Positions 19,158-29,090 are shown, counted from the stretch's first letter. The stretch is DNA of 64,000 nucleotides from Methanobrevibacter gottschalkii DSM 11977 (GCF_003814835.1 NZ_RKRG01000002.1:186001-250000), one strand, 5' to 3'. Numbers and translations: made by a program. The notes: generated from the sequence alone by a model not told the origin.

Positions 19158-19556
19158 ATGAAACCATTAACCTCAAGTGTAACTAAAGCATTACCAATTG
19201 GAGCAACCCTCCAGTGTGTTGATAATACTGGTGCTCGTGAAATCGAAATTATTTCTGTAAAAGGATTTAAAGGAGTAAGAAGAAGACTCGATGTTGCTGG
19301 TGTTGGAGACTTAGTTGTTGCTTCTGTTAAAAAAGGAACTGCTGATATGAGAAGAGAAGTTGTCAATGCAGTTGTAGTTAGACAAAAAAAGGAATATAGG
19401 CGTGCTGATGGTCTTCGTGTTAAATTTGAAGATAATGCTGCTGTTATTATTACTCCAGAGGGTATTTTAAAAGGATCTGAAATTAGAGGTCCTGTTGCAA
19501 AAGAAGCAGCTGACAGATGGCCTAGTGTAGGTAGTGCTGCTAATATTTTAGTATAG
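19158..19556 (+). CDS. rpl14: 50S ribosomal protein uL14
   Basis: 132 residues. The uL14 signature is visible: [20 protein letters not shown], then [13 protein letters not shown] and [13 protein letters not shown]. It lies at the subunit interface and contributes an inter-subunit bridge. Five bases separate it from rps17. Confidence 0.96.
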   Translation: MKPLTSSVTKALPIGATLQCVDNTGAREIEIISVKGFKGVRRRLDVAGVGDLVVASVKKGTADMRREVVNAVVVRQKKEYRRADGLRVKFEDNAAVIITPEGILKGSEIRGPVAKEAADRWPSVGSAANILV

Positions 19557-19564
19557 GTGAAAAA

Positions 19565-19915
19565 ATGTCAATTCAACCAAGAAAACAAAGAAAAGCTCGT
19601 TATACTGCTCCTGCTCATGCACGTGGTAAATATTTAAGTGCTTCTGTAAGTAAAGATTTAAGGGAAAAAGTTGGTAAAAGATCTTTACCGGTTATAACAG
19701 GAGACAAAGTTAGAGTTGTCCGTGGAGACTTTAAAGGACATGAAGGAGAAGTTCTCACTGTAGATTATACTTCTTATAAAGTTACTATCGAAGAAGTTAC
19801 TTTATCTAAACCTGATGGAACTGTCACTTTCCTTCCAGTCGATCCATCTAACTTAGTAATTATTGATGCAAATTTAAAAGACGATAGAAGAATTAAAAAT
19901 AAAGGAGATAATTAA
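19565..19915 (+). CDS. rpl24: 50S ribosomal protein uL24
   Basis: 116 residues with the KOW motif [18 protein letters not shown] followed by [14 protein letters not shown]. It is an early assembly protein of the large subunit near the tunnel exit. The next gene starts one base after its stop. Confidence 0.95.
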   Translation: MSIQPRKQRKARYTAPAHARGKYLSASVSKDLREKVGKRSLPVITGDKVRVVRGDFKGHEGEVLTVDYTSYKVTIEEVTLSKPDGTVTFLPVDPSNLVIIDANLKDDRRIKNKGDN

Positions 19916-19916
19916 T

Positions 19917-20645
19917 ATGGCTAAAATGGGATCTAGAAAACATCTTAAAAGATACAAAGCACCAAAATCTTGGCCTATTCATCCTAAAGAAGATACTTGG
20001 ACTGTAAAACCTTCCGCAGGTTCTCATTCCATTAATGATTCTATTCCATTAACTTTAGTTATTAGAGATGTTTTAAAATTAGCTGATAATGCAAGAGAAG
20101 CAAAAAGAATTATCAACTCCGGTAACATTTTTATAAATGGAATCATTGTTAAAGATTATAAATTCCCAGTAGGATTTATGGATGTTCTTGACATTCCAAA
20201 AACTGAAGAATCTTATAGAGTTCTTTTAGATAGAAAAGGAAGATTACAATTAAAATTAATTGAAGATGCAAGTGCTAAATTATCTAAAATTGTTAACAAA
20301 ACCACTATTAAAGGTGGAAAAACTCAATTAAACCTTCATGATGGTAAAAATGTTATCATTGATGAAGATGCTTACTCTGTTGGGGATGTTATTTGTTTAA
20401 AAGTACCTGAACAAGAAATTGTTGAAGCATATCCTTTACAAGAAGGAGCTACTATCCTTGTTACTGGTGGTAAACACACCGGTGAATTAGGTACTGTATC
20501 TGAAATTATTGAAAACAAATCCACTAATCCAAATACTATTATCATTGAAAATAGTGCTAAAGATGAATTCTTAACTTTAAAAGAATATGCATTTGTAGTT
20601 GGTAATGATGCACCAGTAATTGATTTATTGGAGGTTAATAAATGA
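19917..20645 (+). CDS. rps4e: 30S ribosomal protein eS4
   Basis: 242 residues, the eukaryote/archaea-specific S4e with an S4-like RNA-binding segment (about 40-95, [18 protein letters not shown]), a central region and a C-terminal KOW-like domain containing [17 protein letters not shown]. It overlaps rpl5 by four bases (ATGA). Confidence 0.96.
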   Translation: MAKMGSRKHLKRYKAPKSWPIHPKEDTWTVKPSAGSHSINDSIPLTLVIRDVLKLADNAREAKRIINSGNIFINGIIVKDYKFPVGFMDVLDIPKTEESYRVLLDRKGRLQLKLIEDASAKLSKIVNKTTIKGGKTQLNLHDGKNVIIDEDAYSVGDVICLKVPEQEIVEAYPLQEGATILVTGGKHTGELGTVSEIIENKSTNPNTIIIENSAKDEFLTLKEYAFVVGNDAPVIDLLEVNK

Positions 20646-21154
20646 ACCCAATGAATGAAGTACGTATTGAAAAAGCTACTGTAAGTATCGGTGTTGGTGA
20701 AGCAGGTGAAAAATTATCTCGTGCTATTACTCTTTTAGAAAATATGTTCGATCAAACTCCTGTTAAAACTTTTTCCAAAGTTACTAACCCAGAATGGGGA
20801 ATTAGGAAAAAACAACCTATCGCATGTAAATTAACTTTACGTGGAGAAAAAGCAGATAAAGCTATTGATATGGTATTGGAAGGTATTAGTAGAAATATTA
20901 AACCTACTCAATTTGATGCACAAGGAAACCTTTCTTTTGGTATTAAAGAACATATTGATATTCCAGGTATGAGATATAATCCAGATATTGGTATTTTCGG
21001 TATGAATGTTTCTGTTACTTTTGAAAAACCAGGTTACAGAATTTCTAGAAGAAAAATCCAACAAAAGAAAGTTCCTCAAAAACATAGGATTTCTAAAGAA
21101 GAAACTATGAAATTTATGGAAGAAAACTTTAAAGTTAATTACGTAACTGAATAA
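20642..21154 (+). CDS. rpl5: 50S ribosomal protein uL5
   Basis: 170 residues. It shows [37 protein letters not shown] and [17 protein letters not shown], the 5S rRNA-binding protein of the central protuberance. The start at 20642 overlaps the rps4e stop and has GGAGG eight bases before it; a second ATG three codons later is possible. Confidence 0.96.
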   Translation: MNPMNEVRIEKATVSIGVGEAGEKLSRAITLLENMFDQTPVKTFSKVTNPEWGIRKKQPIACKLTLRGEKADKAIDMVLEGISRNIKPTQFDAQGNLSFGIKEHIDIPGMRYNPDIGIFGMNVSVTFEKPGYRISRRKIQQKKVPQKHRISKEETMKFMEENFKVNYVTE

Positions 21155-21163
21155 GGTGATATT

Positions 21164-21307
21164 TTGCCAAGAAAATACGGAAAAGCTGCTAAAAAATGTA
21201 GTCGTTGTGGAGACCACTCTGCTATGATTAGTAGATATGGATTAAACTTATGCAGACAATGTTTTAGGGAAATTGCTCCTAAAATTGGATTTAAAAAATA
21301 TAATTAG
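21164..21307 (+). CDS. rps14: 30S ribosomal protein uS14 (zinc-binding type)
   Basis: A 47-residue protein too short for most gene finders: [18 protein letters not shown] and so on to KIGFKKYN. Two CxxC pairs (CSRC and CRQC) form the zinc site of archaeal uS14. It starts with TTG at 21164, preceded by AAGGTGAT, and ends with TAG at 21305-21307. It fills the standard slot between rpl5 and rps8. Confidence 0.95.
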   Translation: MPRKYGKAAKKCSRCGDHSAMISRYGLNLCRQCFREIAPKIGFKKYN

Positions 21308-21318
21308 AGGTAATTACT

Positions 21319-21711
21319 ATGAGTCTTATGGATCCTCTTGCTGATGCTTTAACTAATATTAGAAATAACGAATTACAAGTAAATGGTTCTTGTGTTATTT
21401 CTCCAGCTTCAAAATTAATTGGACAAGTTTTAAGCACAATGCAAAAAGAGAATTATATTGGTAATTTTGAATATGTTGATGACAATAGGGCAGGTAAATT
21501 CACTGTTGAATTAATAGGTAACATTAACAAATGTGGTGTTATCAAACCTCGTCATGCTGTTAAGAAAGATGAATTTGAAAAATTTGAAAAAAGATATTTG
21601 CCAGCAAAAAACTTTGGTATTTTAATCGTCACTACTCCTCAAGGAATTATGACTCACAATGAGGCTAAAGAAAGAGGAATTGGTGGACGTTTGTTGGCTT
21701 ACATGTATTAG
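21319..21711 (+). CDS. rps8: 30S ribosomal protein uS8
   Basis: 130 residues. It has [14 protein letters not shown] at the N-terminus and the C-terminal signature [18 protein letters not shown]. It binds the central domain of 16S rRNA. Eight bases separate its stop from rpl6. Confidence 0.95.
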   Translation: MSLMDPLADALTNIRNNELQVNGSCVISPASKLIGQVLSTMQKENYIGNFEYVDDNRAGKFTVELIGNINKCGVIKPRHAVKKDEFEKFEKRYLPAKNFGILIVTTPQGIMTHNEAKERGIGGRLLAYMY

Positions 21712-21719
21712 GTGATAAT

Positions 21720-22256
21720 ATGGTAGTAGCTGCAGCTATAAGGGAAGAAATTGCAATCCCTGAAGGCGTTGAAGTTATAATTGAAAACAATGAGGTTTCT
21801 GTAAAAGGACCTAATGGAGAAGACTCCAGAAAATTTACTTATCCTAATGTAAATATTAAAGAAGAAGAAAATGTTGTTATTTTAGAAACTGTATTTCCTA
21901 AAAAGAAAGATAAAGCAATGATTGGAACCACAAGGGCACACATTAACAATATGATTGTCGGAGTAACTGATGGTTTTACTTACCACATGAAAATCGTATT
22001 TGCTCACTTTCCAATGACTGTAAAAGTTCAAAAAGATACTGTAGTAATTGACAACTTCCTCGGGGAAAGACACCCAAGAACTGCTAAAATTGTTGGTTCT
22101 GCTAAAGTAGCAGTTAAAGGTGATGAGGTAACAATTACCGGTATTAATAAGGAACATGTTGGTCAAACTATGGCTAATTTAGAACAAGCAACTAAAATTA
22201 AAGGAAGAGATCCTAGAGTATTCCAAGACGGAATATATTTAATTAGCAGGGAATAA
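21720..22256 (+). CDS. rpl6: 50S ribosomal protein uL6
   Basis: 178 residues with two tandem alpha-beta domains. IPEGVEVIIENNEVSVKGPN and the C-terminal KIKGRDPRVFQDGIYLI are visible. It is located near the sarcin-ricin loop and the factor-binding site. ATG at 21720 follows GGTGATA. Confidence 0.95.
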   Translation: MVVAAAIREEIAIPEGVEVIIENNEVSVKGPNGEDSRKFTYPNVNIKEEENVVILETVFPKKKDKAMIGTTRAHINNMIVGVTDGFTYHMKIVFAHFPMTVKVQKDTVVIDNFLGERHPRTAKIVGSAKVAVKGDEVTITGINKEHVGQTMANLEQATKIKGRDPRVFQDGIYLISRE

Positions 22257-22270
22257 ATTCGGTGATTTAA

Positions 22271-22600
22271 ATGGCTAATAAAAGATTTAAAAGACAAGAA
22301 TATGCTCGTTATAAAAAACTTGGAATCAAATGGAGACGCCCTAGAGGTAAAACCAGTAAAATGAGAAGATATGAAGCTGGTAAACCTGACATGCCGGCAA
22401 TTGGTTACAGAACCCCTAGAGCTATTAGGGATTTACACCCTTCAGGATTCAAAGATGTTCTTGTTCATAATATGCAAGAATTAGAAGACTTAGATCCAGC
22501 TACTGAAGCTGCTAGAATAAGTGCTTCTATCGGGAAAAGAAAAAAAGATTTAATGCTTGCAAAAGCATTAGAACTTGGTATTAAAGTTTTAAATAAATAA
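22271..22600 (+). CDS. rpl32e: 50S ribosomal protein eL32
   Basis: 109 residues: FKRQEYARYKKLGIKWRRPR then GYRTPRAIRDLHPSGFKDVLV, the eL32 signature. It is somewhat shorter than many archaeal eL32, which carry a longer N-terminal tail. It is followed by the only large gap within the first half of the superoperon, 123 bases with several hairpins. Confidence 0.94.
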   Translation: MANKRFKRQEYARYKKLGIKWRRPRGKTSKMRRYEAGKPDMPAIGYRTPRAIRDLHPSGFKDVLVHNMQELEDLDPATEAARISASIGKRKKDLMLAKALELGIKVLNK

Positions 22601-22723
22601 ATCATAATTATAAGCAATCAATTCCGGGTTTTTATGAATTGATATAGCTATTAAATTAAATTAAAAAAGGGAATTTAGATTTTATCTAAATTTATCAGCT
22701 ATGCTGTATGGAGGATTATATAT
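22601..22723 (+). promoter_or_regulatory. Structured spacer between rpl32e and rpl19e
   Basis: Within an otherwise tightly packed operon these 123 bases can fold into three helices. ATCAATTC (22617-22624) pairs with GAATTGAT (22636-22643). AATTTAGAT (22672-22680) pairs with ATCTAAATT (22684-22692) around a TTT loop. An outer helix pairs ATAGCT near 22644-22649 with AGCTAT near 22697-22702. A GGAGG site for rpl19e lies just downstream. It may be a regulatory or processing element. Confidence 0.4.
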
Positions 22724-23179
22724 ATGAATCTTACAACTCAAAAAAGATTAGCTGCTAGTATCCTCAAAGTAGGACTTAATCGTGTTTGGATTGATCCAGA
22801 AAGATTAGAAGAAGTATCTATGGCGATTACTAGAGAAGGAGTAAAGCAGTTAATTAATGATGGAGCTATTAAAGCAAAACCTCAAAAAGGTATTAGTAGC
22901 TACAGATCTAAGAAAATTAAAGAACAAAAAGCAAAAGGAAAAAGAAAAGGTAGAGGTAGTATTAAAGGAGCTAAAAAAGCACGTACTCCTAAGAAAAAAG
23001 CTTGGATGACTACTATCAGAGCTTTAAGAAAAGATCTTAAAGAAATGCGTGAAGATGAAGTAATTGATGTTACTACCTACCGTAAATTATATAAAATGGC
23101 TAAGGGTGGCGCATTCAGAAGTAAATCTTACATGAGAAACTATGCCCGTGACCATGATTTAATTAAAGGAGATGAGTAA
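22724..23179 (+). CDS. rpl19e: 50S ribosomal protein eL19
   Basis: 151 residues. QKRLAASILKVGLNRVWIDP at the N-terminus and a very basic middle (KEQKAKGKRKGRGSIKG) identify eL19, an all-helical protein with a long tail that bridges to the small subunit. Good GGAGG site upstream. Confidence 0.95.
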   Translation: MNLTTQKRLAASILKVGLNRVWIDPERLEEVSMAITREGVKQLINDGAIKAKPQKGISSYRSKKIKEQKAKGKRKGRGSIKGAKKARTPKKKAWMTTIRALRKDLKEMREDEVIDVTTYRKLYKMAKGGAFRSKSYMRNYARDHDLIKGDE

Positions 23180-23181
23180 AC

Positions 23182-23763
23182 ATGGCACATGGAACTAATT
23201 ATAAAGTAGCTTTCAGAAGAAGAAGAGAAGGTAAAACTGATTATGCAGCAAGAATGAAATTAGTCAGTTATGACAAACCTCGTTTAGTTGTTAGAGTTTC
23301 TAACTCTCATGCTACTGTTCAGGTTATTAATTATGCTCCTGAAGGAGATTTAACTGTAGCTTCAGCTGTAAGTAAACAATTAGCAAAATATGGTTATTTA
23401 GGACATACTGGTAACCTTACTTCATTTTACTTAACTGCTTATCTTTGTGCTAAAAGAGCATTAGCTAAAGGTGTTGAAAGTGCAATTTTAGATATTGGTT
23501 TAAAATCTCCAATTAAAGGATCTAAAGTCTTTGCAGCTCTTAAAGGTGCTGTTGATGCAGGTTTAGAAATTCCTCACGGTGATTTCATTTTCCCAGAAGA
23601 TGATCGTATTAATGGAGGACATATTGCTGCATATGCTGAATCTTTAGATGCTGAAGAAGTTGCTAAAAAATTCTCAAAGTATTTTGAAAGAGGTCTCAAT
23701 CCTAAAGATTTACCTGCAAACTTTGAAGAAACTATTAAAAATATTGATGAGGCAGGGGAATAA
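23182..23763 (+). CDS. rpl18: 50S ribosomal protein uL18
   Basis: 193 residues, archaeal/eukaryal length. It has [32 protein letters not shown] and [20 protein letters not shown]. It binds 5S rRNA with uL5 in the central protuberance. Two bases lie between it and each neighbour. Confidence 0.95.
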   Translation: MAHGTNYKVAFRRRREGKTDYAARMKLVSYDKPRLVVRVSNSHATVQVINYAPEGDLTVASAVSKQLAKYGYLGHTGNLTSFYLTAYLCAKRALAKGVESAILDIGLKSPIKGSKVFAALKGAVDAGLEIPHGDFIFPEDDRINGGHIAAYAESLDAEEVAKKFSKYFERGLNPKDLPANFEETIKNIDEAGE

Positions 23764-23765
23764 CT

Positions 23766-24407
23766 ATGAGTTTTAATATTGATGAATGGGAACCTAAAAC
23801 TAAATTGGGTAGATTAGTTAAAGATGGAACCATTACTGATATCGATGAAATCTTTGAAAAAGGTCTTCCGATTATGGAATTAGAAATAGTTGATGCTTTA
23901 ATTCCAGATTTAGAAGAAGAAGTAATGGATGTTAACTTAGTTCAAAGGATGCATAAATCTGGTAGAAAAGTTAATTTCAGAGTAATTGTTGCTGTAGGTA
24001 ATAAAAATGGTTATGTGGGATTAGGCCAAGGCAAAGCTAAAGAGGTTGGTCCTGCTATTAGAAAAGCTGTAGACAATGCTAAATACAATCTTATTAAAGT
24101 AAGAAGAGGTTGTGGAGATTGGGGTTGTGTATGTGGAAGAGAACATACTGTACCATTTAAAGTACAAGGTAAAACCAGTAGTGTAAGTGTAAACTTAATC
24201 CCTGCACCTGCAGGAGTAGGTTTAGTAATTGGTGATGTTGGTAAAACTATTTTAAAACTCGCCGGTATTCATGATGTATGGTCCCAATCATTTGGACAAA
24301 CTCAAACTACTGTAAACTTCGCTAATGCAGTGTTTGCTGCTTTAAAAGAATTAAGTAATGTAAAAGCAAGTCAAGAAGACCTCAAAAAAATGGGCGTTAA
24401 CTACTAA
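23766..24407 (+). CDS. rps5: 30S ribosomal protein uS5
   Basis: 213 residues. The double-stranded RNA-binding domain carries [20 protein letters not shown], and the core continues [19 protein letters not shown]. It contributes to decoding accuracy at the mRNA entry channel. A cysteine-rich stretch CGDWGCVCG (around residue 117) is a common archaeal feature. Confidence 0.95.
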   Translation: MSFNIDEWEPKTKLGRLVKDGTITDIDEIFEKGLPIMELEIVDALIPDLEEEVMDVNLVQRMHKSGRKVNFRVIVAVGNKNGYVGLGQGKAKEVGPAIRKAVDNAKYNLIKVRRGCGDWGCVCGREHTVPFKVQGKTSSVSVNLIPAPAGVGLVIGDVGKTILKLAGIHDVWSQSFGQTQTTVNFANAVFAALKELSNVKASQEDLKKMGVNY

Positions 24408-24418
24408 ATGGTGATTAT

Positions 24419-24877
24419 ATGTTTTTAGTTATTAGAGTTAGAGGAACTACTGGTGTTATTAAAAATATTGCAAACACCTTAGACATGTTAAGACTTAACA
24501 GAATCAGCCATGCAGTACTCGTTGAAGAAAATCCTAGTTTTGAAGGTATGCTTCAAAAAGCTAAGGATTACATCACTTGGGGTGAAATTGATGCAGAAAC
24601 TTTATCTGCACTCATTGCTAAAAGAGGAAGACTCCCAGGTAATGTAAAAGTCACTGACGAATACGTTGCAGAAAATACTGATTACAAAGATATTGCTGAT
24701 TTAGCTCAAGCTTTAATTGAGTCTAAAGTTAAATTAGCTGATGTTGGAATTAAACCTGTATTCCGTTTACACCCTCCTAGAAAAGGATATAAAGATATTC
24801 GTTTATCTGTACAAGAAGGTGGATCCTTAGGTTACAGGGGAGAAAACATTAAGGAACTAGCAAAGAAAATGCTTTAA
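24419..24877 (+). CDS. rpl30: 50S ribosomal protein uL30
   Basis: 152 residues, archaeal-type uL30 with a long C-terminal extension ending [18 protein letters not shown]. The core has [20 protein letters not shown] and [17 protein letters not shown]. Eleven bases follow rps5, with a GGTGAT site. Confidence 0.95.
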   Translation: MFLVIRVRGTTGVIKNIANTLDMLRLNRISHAVLVEENPSFEGMLQKAKDYITWGEIDAETLSALIAKRGRLPGNVKVTDEYVAENTDYKDIADLAQALIESKVKLADVGIKPVFRLHPPRKGYKDIRLSVQEGGSLGYRGENIKELAKKML

Positions 24878-24892
24878 ATCGGGTGTATATTT

Positions 24893-25330
24893 ATGATTAG
24901 AACAAAACGTAAAATTAACAAACAAAGAGGTTCTAGATCCAACGGTGGAGGCTGTACTAAAAAACGTAGAGGTGCAGGTAACAAAGGTGGAAAAGGAAAA
25001 GCAGGTATGGGCAAACAACATTGGACCTGGACTGTAATCCATGATCCTAACCACTTTGGTAAACATGGTTTTAAAAGACCTCAAAAAATGATTAATAAAG
25101 TCAATGCTGTTAATTTAAATTATTTGGAAGAACAAGCTGATAAATTACTTGCAAATGGTAAAGCATCTCAAGATGGTGACGCTATTGTAATTGATGTAAC
25201 AGAATTAGGTTACGACAAAGTTTTAGGTAAAGGTAAAATTACTAAAACTTTCAAAATTTCAGCTCCTCAATTTTCAGCATCTGCTGTTGAAAAAATTGAA
25301 GAATTAGGAGGAGAAGCTATAGAATTATAG
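24893..25330 (+). CDS. rpl15: 50S ribosomal protein uL15
   Basis: 145 residues. The glycine/lysine-rich N-terminus (GAGNKGGKGKAGMGKQHWTW) and the C-terminal APQFSASAVEKIEELGG identify uL15. The stop codon is inside a perfect hairpin followed by a T-run, so part of the transcription probably ends or is attenuated here before secY. Confidence 0.95.
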   Translation: MIRTKRKINKQRGSRSNGGGCTKKRRGAGNKGGKGKAGMGKQHWTWTVIHDPNHFGKHGFKRPQKMINKVNAVNLNYLEEQADKLLANGKASQDGDAIVIDVTELGYDKVLGKGKITKTFKISAPQFSASAVEKIEELGGEAIEL

Positions 25331-25342
25331 CTTTTTTCTCTT
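25314..25342 (+). terminator. Hairpin plus T-run over the rpl15 stop codon
   Basis: AAGCTATA (25314-25321) and TATAGCTT (25326-25333) pair fully around the loop GAAT, and TTTTTTCTCTTTT follows. TAG at 25328-25330 is in the right arm. It lies between rpl15 and secY, so it may act as an attenuator rather than a complete stop. Confidence 0.6.
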
Positions 25343-25363
25343 TTATATTATTAGAGGAAAAAA

Positions 25364-26725
25364 ATGTCATCACTAGAATTTTTAGAGCCAGTCTTTAAAA
25401 TTGTTCCAGAAGTAAAATCTCCTGTTCATAGAGAAGATTTTAATGAAAAACTTAAATGGACTGCTCTTGTTTTAGTTTTATATTTTATATTAACTCAAAT
25501 TCCATTATATGGGTTAGCTCCTGGAGCTATTGATTCATTTGCTCAGTTAAGAGCAGTTATGGCAGGAAGTTTCGGTTCCATCCTTACATTAGGTATTGGT
25601 CCGATTGTTACTGCATCTATTGTTTTACAATTATTAGTTGGTTCAAATCTTTTGGATTTGGATTTATCTTCTCATAAGGATAAATCTCATTTCCAAGCTA
25701 CTCAAAAAATTCTTTCTATAGTTTTTACATTTTTTGAAGCAAGTGTTTTAGTATTAACTGGTAATTTAGTACCAATTGATGGTTCTTACACTTTAATATT
25801 GATCATCCAACTTGTTGTCGGGGCATTAGTAATTATTTATCTGGATGAAGTGGTTTCAAAATGGGGATTCGGTAGTGGTATTGGTTTATTCATTGCTGCT
25901 GGTGTATGTCAAGCCATTATTGTAGGTACTTTCAGTATCTTGAATGGTTCAGATGGATTATTAGCAGGTATTATTCCTAAATTTATCCAACTTGCTACCG
26001 GCGGTACTTTTGACTTCTCAATTTTAGTTCCATTAATAGCAACTATTATTGTATTTGTAGTTGTTTTATACGGTGAGGCTATGAAAGTAGAAATTCCTAT
26101 ATCTCATGGTCAAGTTAAAGGTCATGGTAGAATTAGGGGATCTGTTGGTAAATATCCATTAAAATTTGTTTACTCAAGTAATATGCCAGTAATTTTAACT
26201 AGTGCATTGCTTGTAAACGTTACTTTATTTGCAAATGTTTTCCAAAAAATTGGTGTTCCAATTCTAGGACATCTTCAAAATGGTAAAGCTGTTGATGGTA
26301 TTGCCTGGTTATTGTCCACACCTAACTTAACCATGTTTATTACAGAACCGATTCATGTTCTTGTATATGCATTATTTTTCATTGCTTGTTGTATATTATT
26401 CTCATATTTATGGGTTGAAATCAGTGGATTAAATGCTAAAAAGATTTCTGAGCAGCTTCATAAATCCGGTATTCAAATACCAGGGTTTAGAAGTAGTAAA
26501 CGTCAATTATATAAAATTTTGAAAAAATATATTCCTGCACTTACCATTATAAGTGGTGTTTATGTAGGTCTCATTGCTTTCCTTGCAGATTTAACTGGTG
26601 CTTTAGGTGGAGGTACTGGTGTATTGCTTACTGTAGGTATTCTTCATAAACTTTATGAAGAAATGGCTCAAGAACAGCTTATGTCTGCAAATCCTGTTCT
26701 TAGGAAAGTTTTAGGAGGAGATTAA
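25364..26725 (+). CDS. secY: Preprotein translocase subunit SecY
   Basis: 453 residues with about ten hydrophobic helices. Signature regions include the plug/TM2 segment GSFGSILTLGIGPIVTASIV and ISHGQVKGHGRIRG in the cytoplasmic loop, plus the final TGALGGGTGVLLTVGI helix. It forms the membrane protein-conducting channel, with partners SecE and Sec61beta encoded elsewhere. AGAGG precedes the ATG. Confidence 0.96.
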   Translation: MSSLEFLEPVFKIVPEVKSPVHREDFNEKLKWTALVLVLYFILTQIPLYGLAPGAIDSFAQLRAVMAGSFGSILTLGIGPIVTASIVLQLLVGSNLLDLDLSSHKDKSHFQATQKILSIVFTFFEASVLVLTGNLVPIDGSYTLILIIQLVVGALVIIYLDEVVSKWGFGSGIGLFIAAGVCQAIIVGTFSILNGSDGLLAGIIPKFIQLATGGTFDFSILVPLIATIIVFVVVLYGEAMKVEIPISHGQVKGHGRIRGSVGKYPLKFVYSSNMPVILTSALLVNVTLFANVFQKIGVPILGHLQNGKAVDGIAWLLSTPNLTMFITEPIHVLVYALFFIACCILFSYLWVEISGLNAKKISEQLHKSGIQIPGFRSSKRQLYKILKKYIPALTIISGVYVGLIAFLADLTGALGGGTGVLLTVGILHKLYEEMAQEQLMSANPVLRKVLGGD

Positions 26726-26740
26726 TTTTTCTCCTTTTTT
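26716..26740 (+). terminator. Short hairpin plus T-run after secY
   Basis: AGGAG (26716-26720) pairs with CTCCT (26731-26735), with additional G-T pairs outward, and TTTTTT follows. The secY TAA stop is in the loop region. It is a weaker stem than the rpl15 one, so probably partial termination. Confidence 0.4.
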
Positions 26741-26766
26741 CTTTTAACAATATGCGGGGGATTAAA

Positions 26767-27327
26767 TTGAAATTAGTAGTATTAACTGGTATTCCAGGTT
26801 CTGGAAGTACAACTTTACTTAATAAAGCTTTAGAACAAGTTGATTATGTTCATTTAAATTATGGGGACATAATGACTGAAATTGCAATTAATGAAAATAT
26901 TGCTGATAATAGAGATTCTTTAAGAAAATTACCAGCTGAAACACAAAAAAAAATTCAAGCTAAAGCAGCAAAAGAGATTAAACAAAGATCTGAAAATGAT
27001 AACGTTATTGTAGATACTCATTGTACTATTAACACACCTGCCGGATTTTTACCGGGGCTTCCAAATTGGGTTTTAGAACAATTACAACCGGATCTTTTTA
27101 TTTTAATTGAAGCTAATGCTGATGAAATCATTTACAGAAGATTAAATGATGATACTCGTCAAAGAGATGTTCAAAAAGCTAAAGAAATTCAGTTACATCA
27201 AGAAATGAACAGAGCAACTTCTATGGCTTATGCAACTTTAACAGGTGCTACTGTTAAAATCGTCGAAAACCATGATAATCATTTAGATTCTTCTGTTTCA
27301 AAATTAGTGGATGTTTTAAATTTATAA
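26767..27327 (+). CDS. adkA: Archaeal adenylate kinase AdkA
   Basis: 186 residues from TTG at 26767, chosen because GGGGG lies six bases upstream and the protein then starts directly with the fold. An ATG at 26752 is in frame but lacks a ribosome binding site. The P-loop reads GIPGSGSTTLLNKAL; HLNYGDIM and DTHCTINTPAGFLPGLP are typical of the archaeal AdkA type. It interconverts ATP, AMP and ADP. Its position after secY is standard. Confidence 0.9.
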   Translation: MKLVVLTGIPGSGSTTLLNKALEQVDYVHLNYGDIMTEIAINENIADNRDSLRKLPAETQKKIQAKAAKEIKQRSENDNVIVDTHCTINTPAGFLPGLPNWVLEQLQPDLFILIEANADEIIYRRLNDDTRQRDVQKAKEIQLHQEMNRATSMAYATLTGATVKIVENHDNHLDSSVSKLVDVLNL

Positions 27328-27346
27328 ATTATTATTGAGGTATATT

Positions 27347-27925
27347 ATGTTTGATATTATGGGAATGATCTATGGTGTTTTGAATACTATTTTCGATCCG
27401 ATTCTTGCTATGGATCCGAATCCAAGTAATCCGGCATTAACTGTATTGATTATTGCATTTATTGTATCTTTAATTACAACTATTGCTAATAAATATTTGG
27501 TTGATCAAGATGCATTAAATGAAAAACAAGCAAAAATGAAAGAGTTCAATAAAGAACTTAGGGATGCTCAGAAAAGAGGTGATGGTAAAAAAATTGCTGA
27601 ACTTCAAGCTAGACAAACTGAAATGATGAAAGAAAATACTGCGATGATGTCAGAACAATTTAAACCAATGATTGTTACTTTTGTTCCGATTATTTTAATA
27701 TTTTTCTGGATGAGAGCATCTGCAATTCATGATTTGGTAATTATATTGCCTACTACTGTATATTGGGTTACTTTAACTCCTCTTTGGCATGTAATTGGCA
27801 GTATGTTCTATGGTGGTCAAGCTACTATTCCATATGGGATTGGTTGGTTATTATGGTATATGATTTGCACTTTCGGTATGAGTCAAATTTTAAGAAAATT
27901 CCTAGGATTCAAACAAGGGTTCTAA
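27347..27925 (+). CDS. EMC3/TMCO1-type membrane insertase (DUF106)
   Basis: 192 residues. An N-terminal helix (about 30-50), a charged coiled coil (about 55-95: KQAKMKEFNKELRDAQKRGD) and further membrane helices at about 110-125, 130-150 and 165-185 match the archaeal DUF106 proteins, relatives of YidC/Oxa1 and EMC3. It lies downstream of secY, consistent with membrane protein insertion. ATG at 27347 with GAGG preferred to TTG at 27335. Confidence 0.88.
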   Translation: MFDIMGMIYGVLNTIFDPILAMDPNPSNPALTVLIIAFIVSLITTIANKYLVDQDALNEKQAKMKEFNKELRDAQKRGDGKKIAELQARQTEMMKENTAMMSEQFKPMIVTFVPIILIFFWMRASAIHDLVIILPTTVYWVTLTPLWHVIGSMFYGGQATIPYGIGWLLWYMICTFGMSQILRKFLGFKQGF

Positions 27926-28039
27926 ATACTCCTAAAAACTATACCTTTATTAATAATGAGGAATATATATTATAATATTCTATTTTGAATACGCTATTAC
28001 ACAATTATTAATTTATTAAAAATTATTATAGGTGATTAA

Positions 28040-28306
28040 ATGCCTGCTAATAGGTTTAGATCAAGATCATATAAAAGAGTTCATAAAAAAACTCCTGGTG
28101 GAGTAAATGTTTTAAGATATAAAAAGAAAAAACCATCTAAGCATGTTTGTGCTGAATGTGGTGCAGTATTACATGGTGTTCCTCGTGGACGCCCATATGA
28201 AATTAGAAAATTATCAAAAACAGCTAGAAGACCTAGTCGTCCATATGGTGGGTACTTATGCTCAGCTTGTACCCGTAAACATTTCAAAAAAGAGGCTAGA
28301 AAATAA
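28040..28306 (+). CDS. rpl34e: 50S ribosomal protein eL34
   Basis: 88 residues with a zinc site from CAEC and CSAC pairs, starting [20 protein letters not shown]. An AT-rich 114-base gap with a TATA-like palindrome (about 27961-27980) precedes it, so an internal promoter is possible. Its stop overlaps the cmk start by one base. Confidence 0.95.
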   Translation: MPANRFRSRSYKRVHKKTPGGVNVLRYKKKKPSKHVCAECGAVLHGVPRGRPYEIRKLSKTARRPSRPYGGYLCSACTRKHFKKEARK

Positions 28307-28827
28307 TGATTATTACAATCGGCGGATTAGCTGGAACTGGAACTACTACACTTGCTGAAGTTTTAAGTGAAAAATTAAATGTTCCTTATATTTCTGCAGG
28401 TTTTATCTTTAGGGAAATGGCTGCTGAAAGAGGGATGAGTGTTTTAGAATTCAGTGAATTTGCTGAAGGTAATGCTGAAATTGATAAGGAAATTGACAAG
28501 CGTCAAGCTGAAAAAGCTAAATCTTCAGATAATTTAATACTTGAAGGAAGATTATCTGCATTTTTTGTTGAAAATGCTGATTTGAAGATTTGTTTAATGA
28601 CTCCATTTGAGGTTAGATCTAAAAGAATAGCTCAAAGGGAAGGTAAATCTGTAGATGTGGCTAAAAACGAAATTATCATTCGTGAAGAAAGTGAATCTTT
28701 AAGATACAAAGAAATTCATAATATTGATATTCGTAATATGGAAATTTATGATTTAATTATAAATACTGATAGCTTTAATCCAGAAAGCATATCAGAAATC
28801 ATTACAACAACATTAAAGGTGATATAA
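28306..28827 (+). CDS. cmk: Cytidylate kinase, archaeal type
   Basis: 173 residues. The P-loop GGLAGTGTTTLAEVL, YISAGFIFREMA and LEGRLSAFF are as in the short archaeal CMP kinases. It phosphorylates CMP and dCMP. It overlaps rpl34e by one base and directly abuts rpl14e, so it is translated as part of the ribosomal operon. Confidence 0.92.
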   Translation: MIITIGGLAGTGTTTLAEVLSEKLNVPYISAGFIFREMAAERGMSVLEFSEFAEGNAEIDKEIDKRQAEKAKSSDNLILEGRLSAFFVENADLKICLMTPFEVRSKRIAQREGKSVDVAKNEIIIREESESLRYKEIHNIDIRNMEIYDLIINTDSFNPESISEIITTTLKVI

Positions 28828-29049
28828 ATGGCATCAATTGAAGTAGGTAGAGTATGTGTTAAAACTGCTGGTAGAGAAGCAGGCAAAAAATGTGCGATTG
28901 TTGAAATTATTGATGAAAATTTTGTAGAAGTAATTGGTGAAGCTGTAAAAAACAGAAGATGTAATGTAGCTCACTTAGAACCAACTGCAGATTCTATCGA
29001 TGTTTCTGGTGATGCAGAATCTATCAAGGCAGCCTTAGCTGACTTATAA
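28828..29049 (+). CDS. rpl14e: 50S ribosomal protein eL14
   Basis: 73 residues: IEVGRVCVKTAGREAGKKCA and KNRRCNVAHLEPT, the SH3-like eL14 fold, short archaeal form. It is followed by a hairpin and T-run and then cbf5. Confidence 0.94.
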   Translation: MASIEVGRVCVKTAGREAGKKCAIVEIIDENFVEVIGEAVKNRRCNVAHLEPTADSIDVSGDAESIKAALADL

Positions 29050-29055
29050 TTTTAA

Positions 29056-29090
29056 ATGAATAATTAAATTTATTCATATCTTTTTTTATT
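29056..29090 (+). terminator. Hairpin plus T-run after rpl14e
   Basis: ATGAATAA (29056-29063) pairs with TTATTCAT (29070-29077), six-base loop, followed by ATC and eight T residues. It is probably a partial or complete end of the superoperon transcript ahead of cbf5. Confidence 0.5.
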
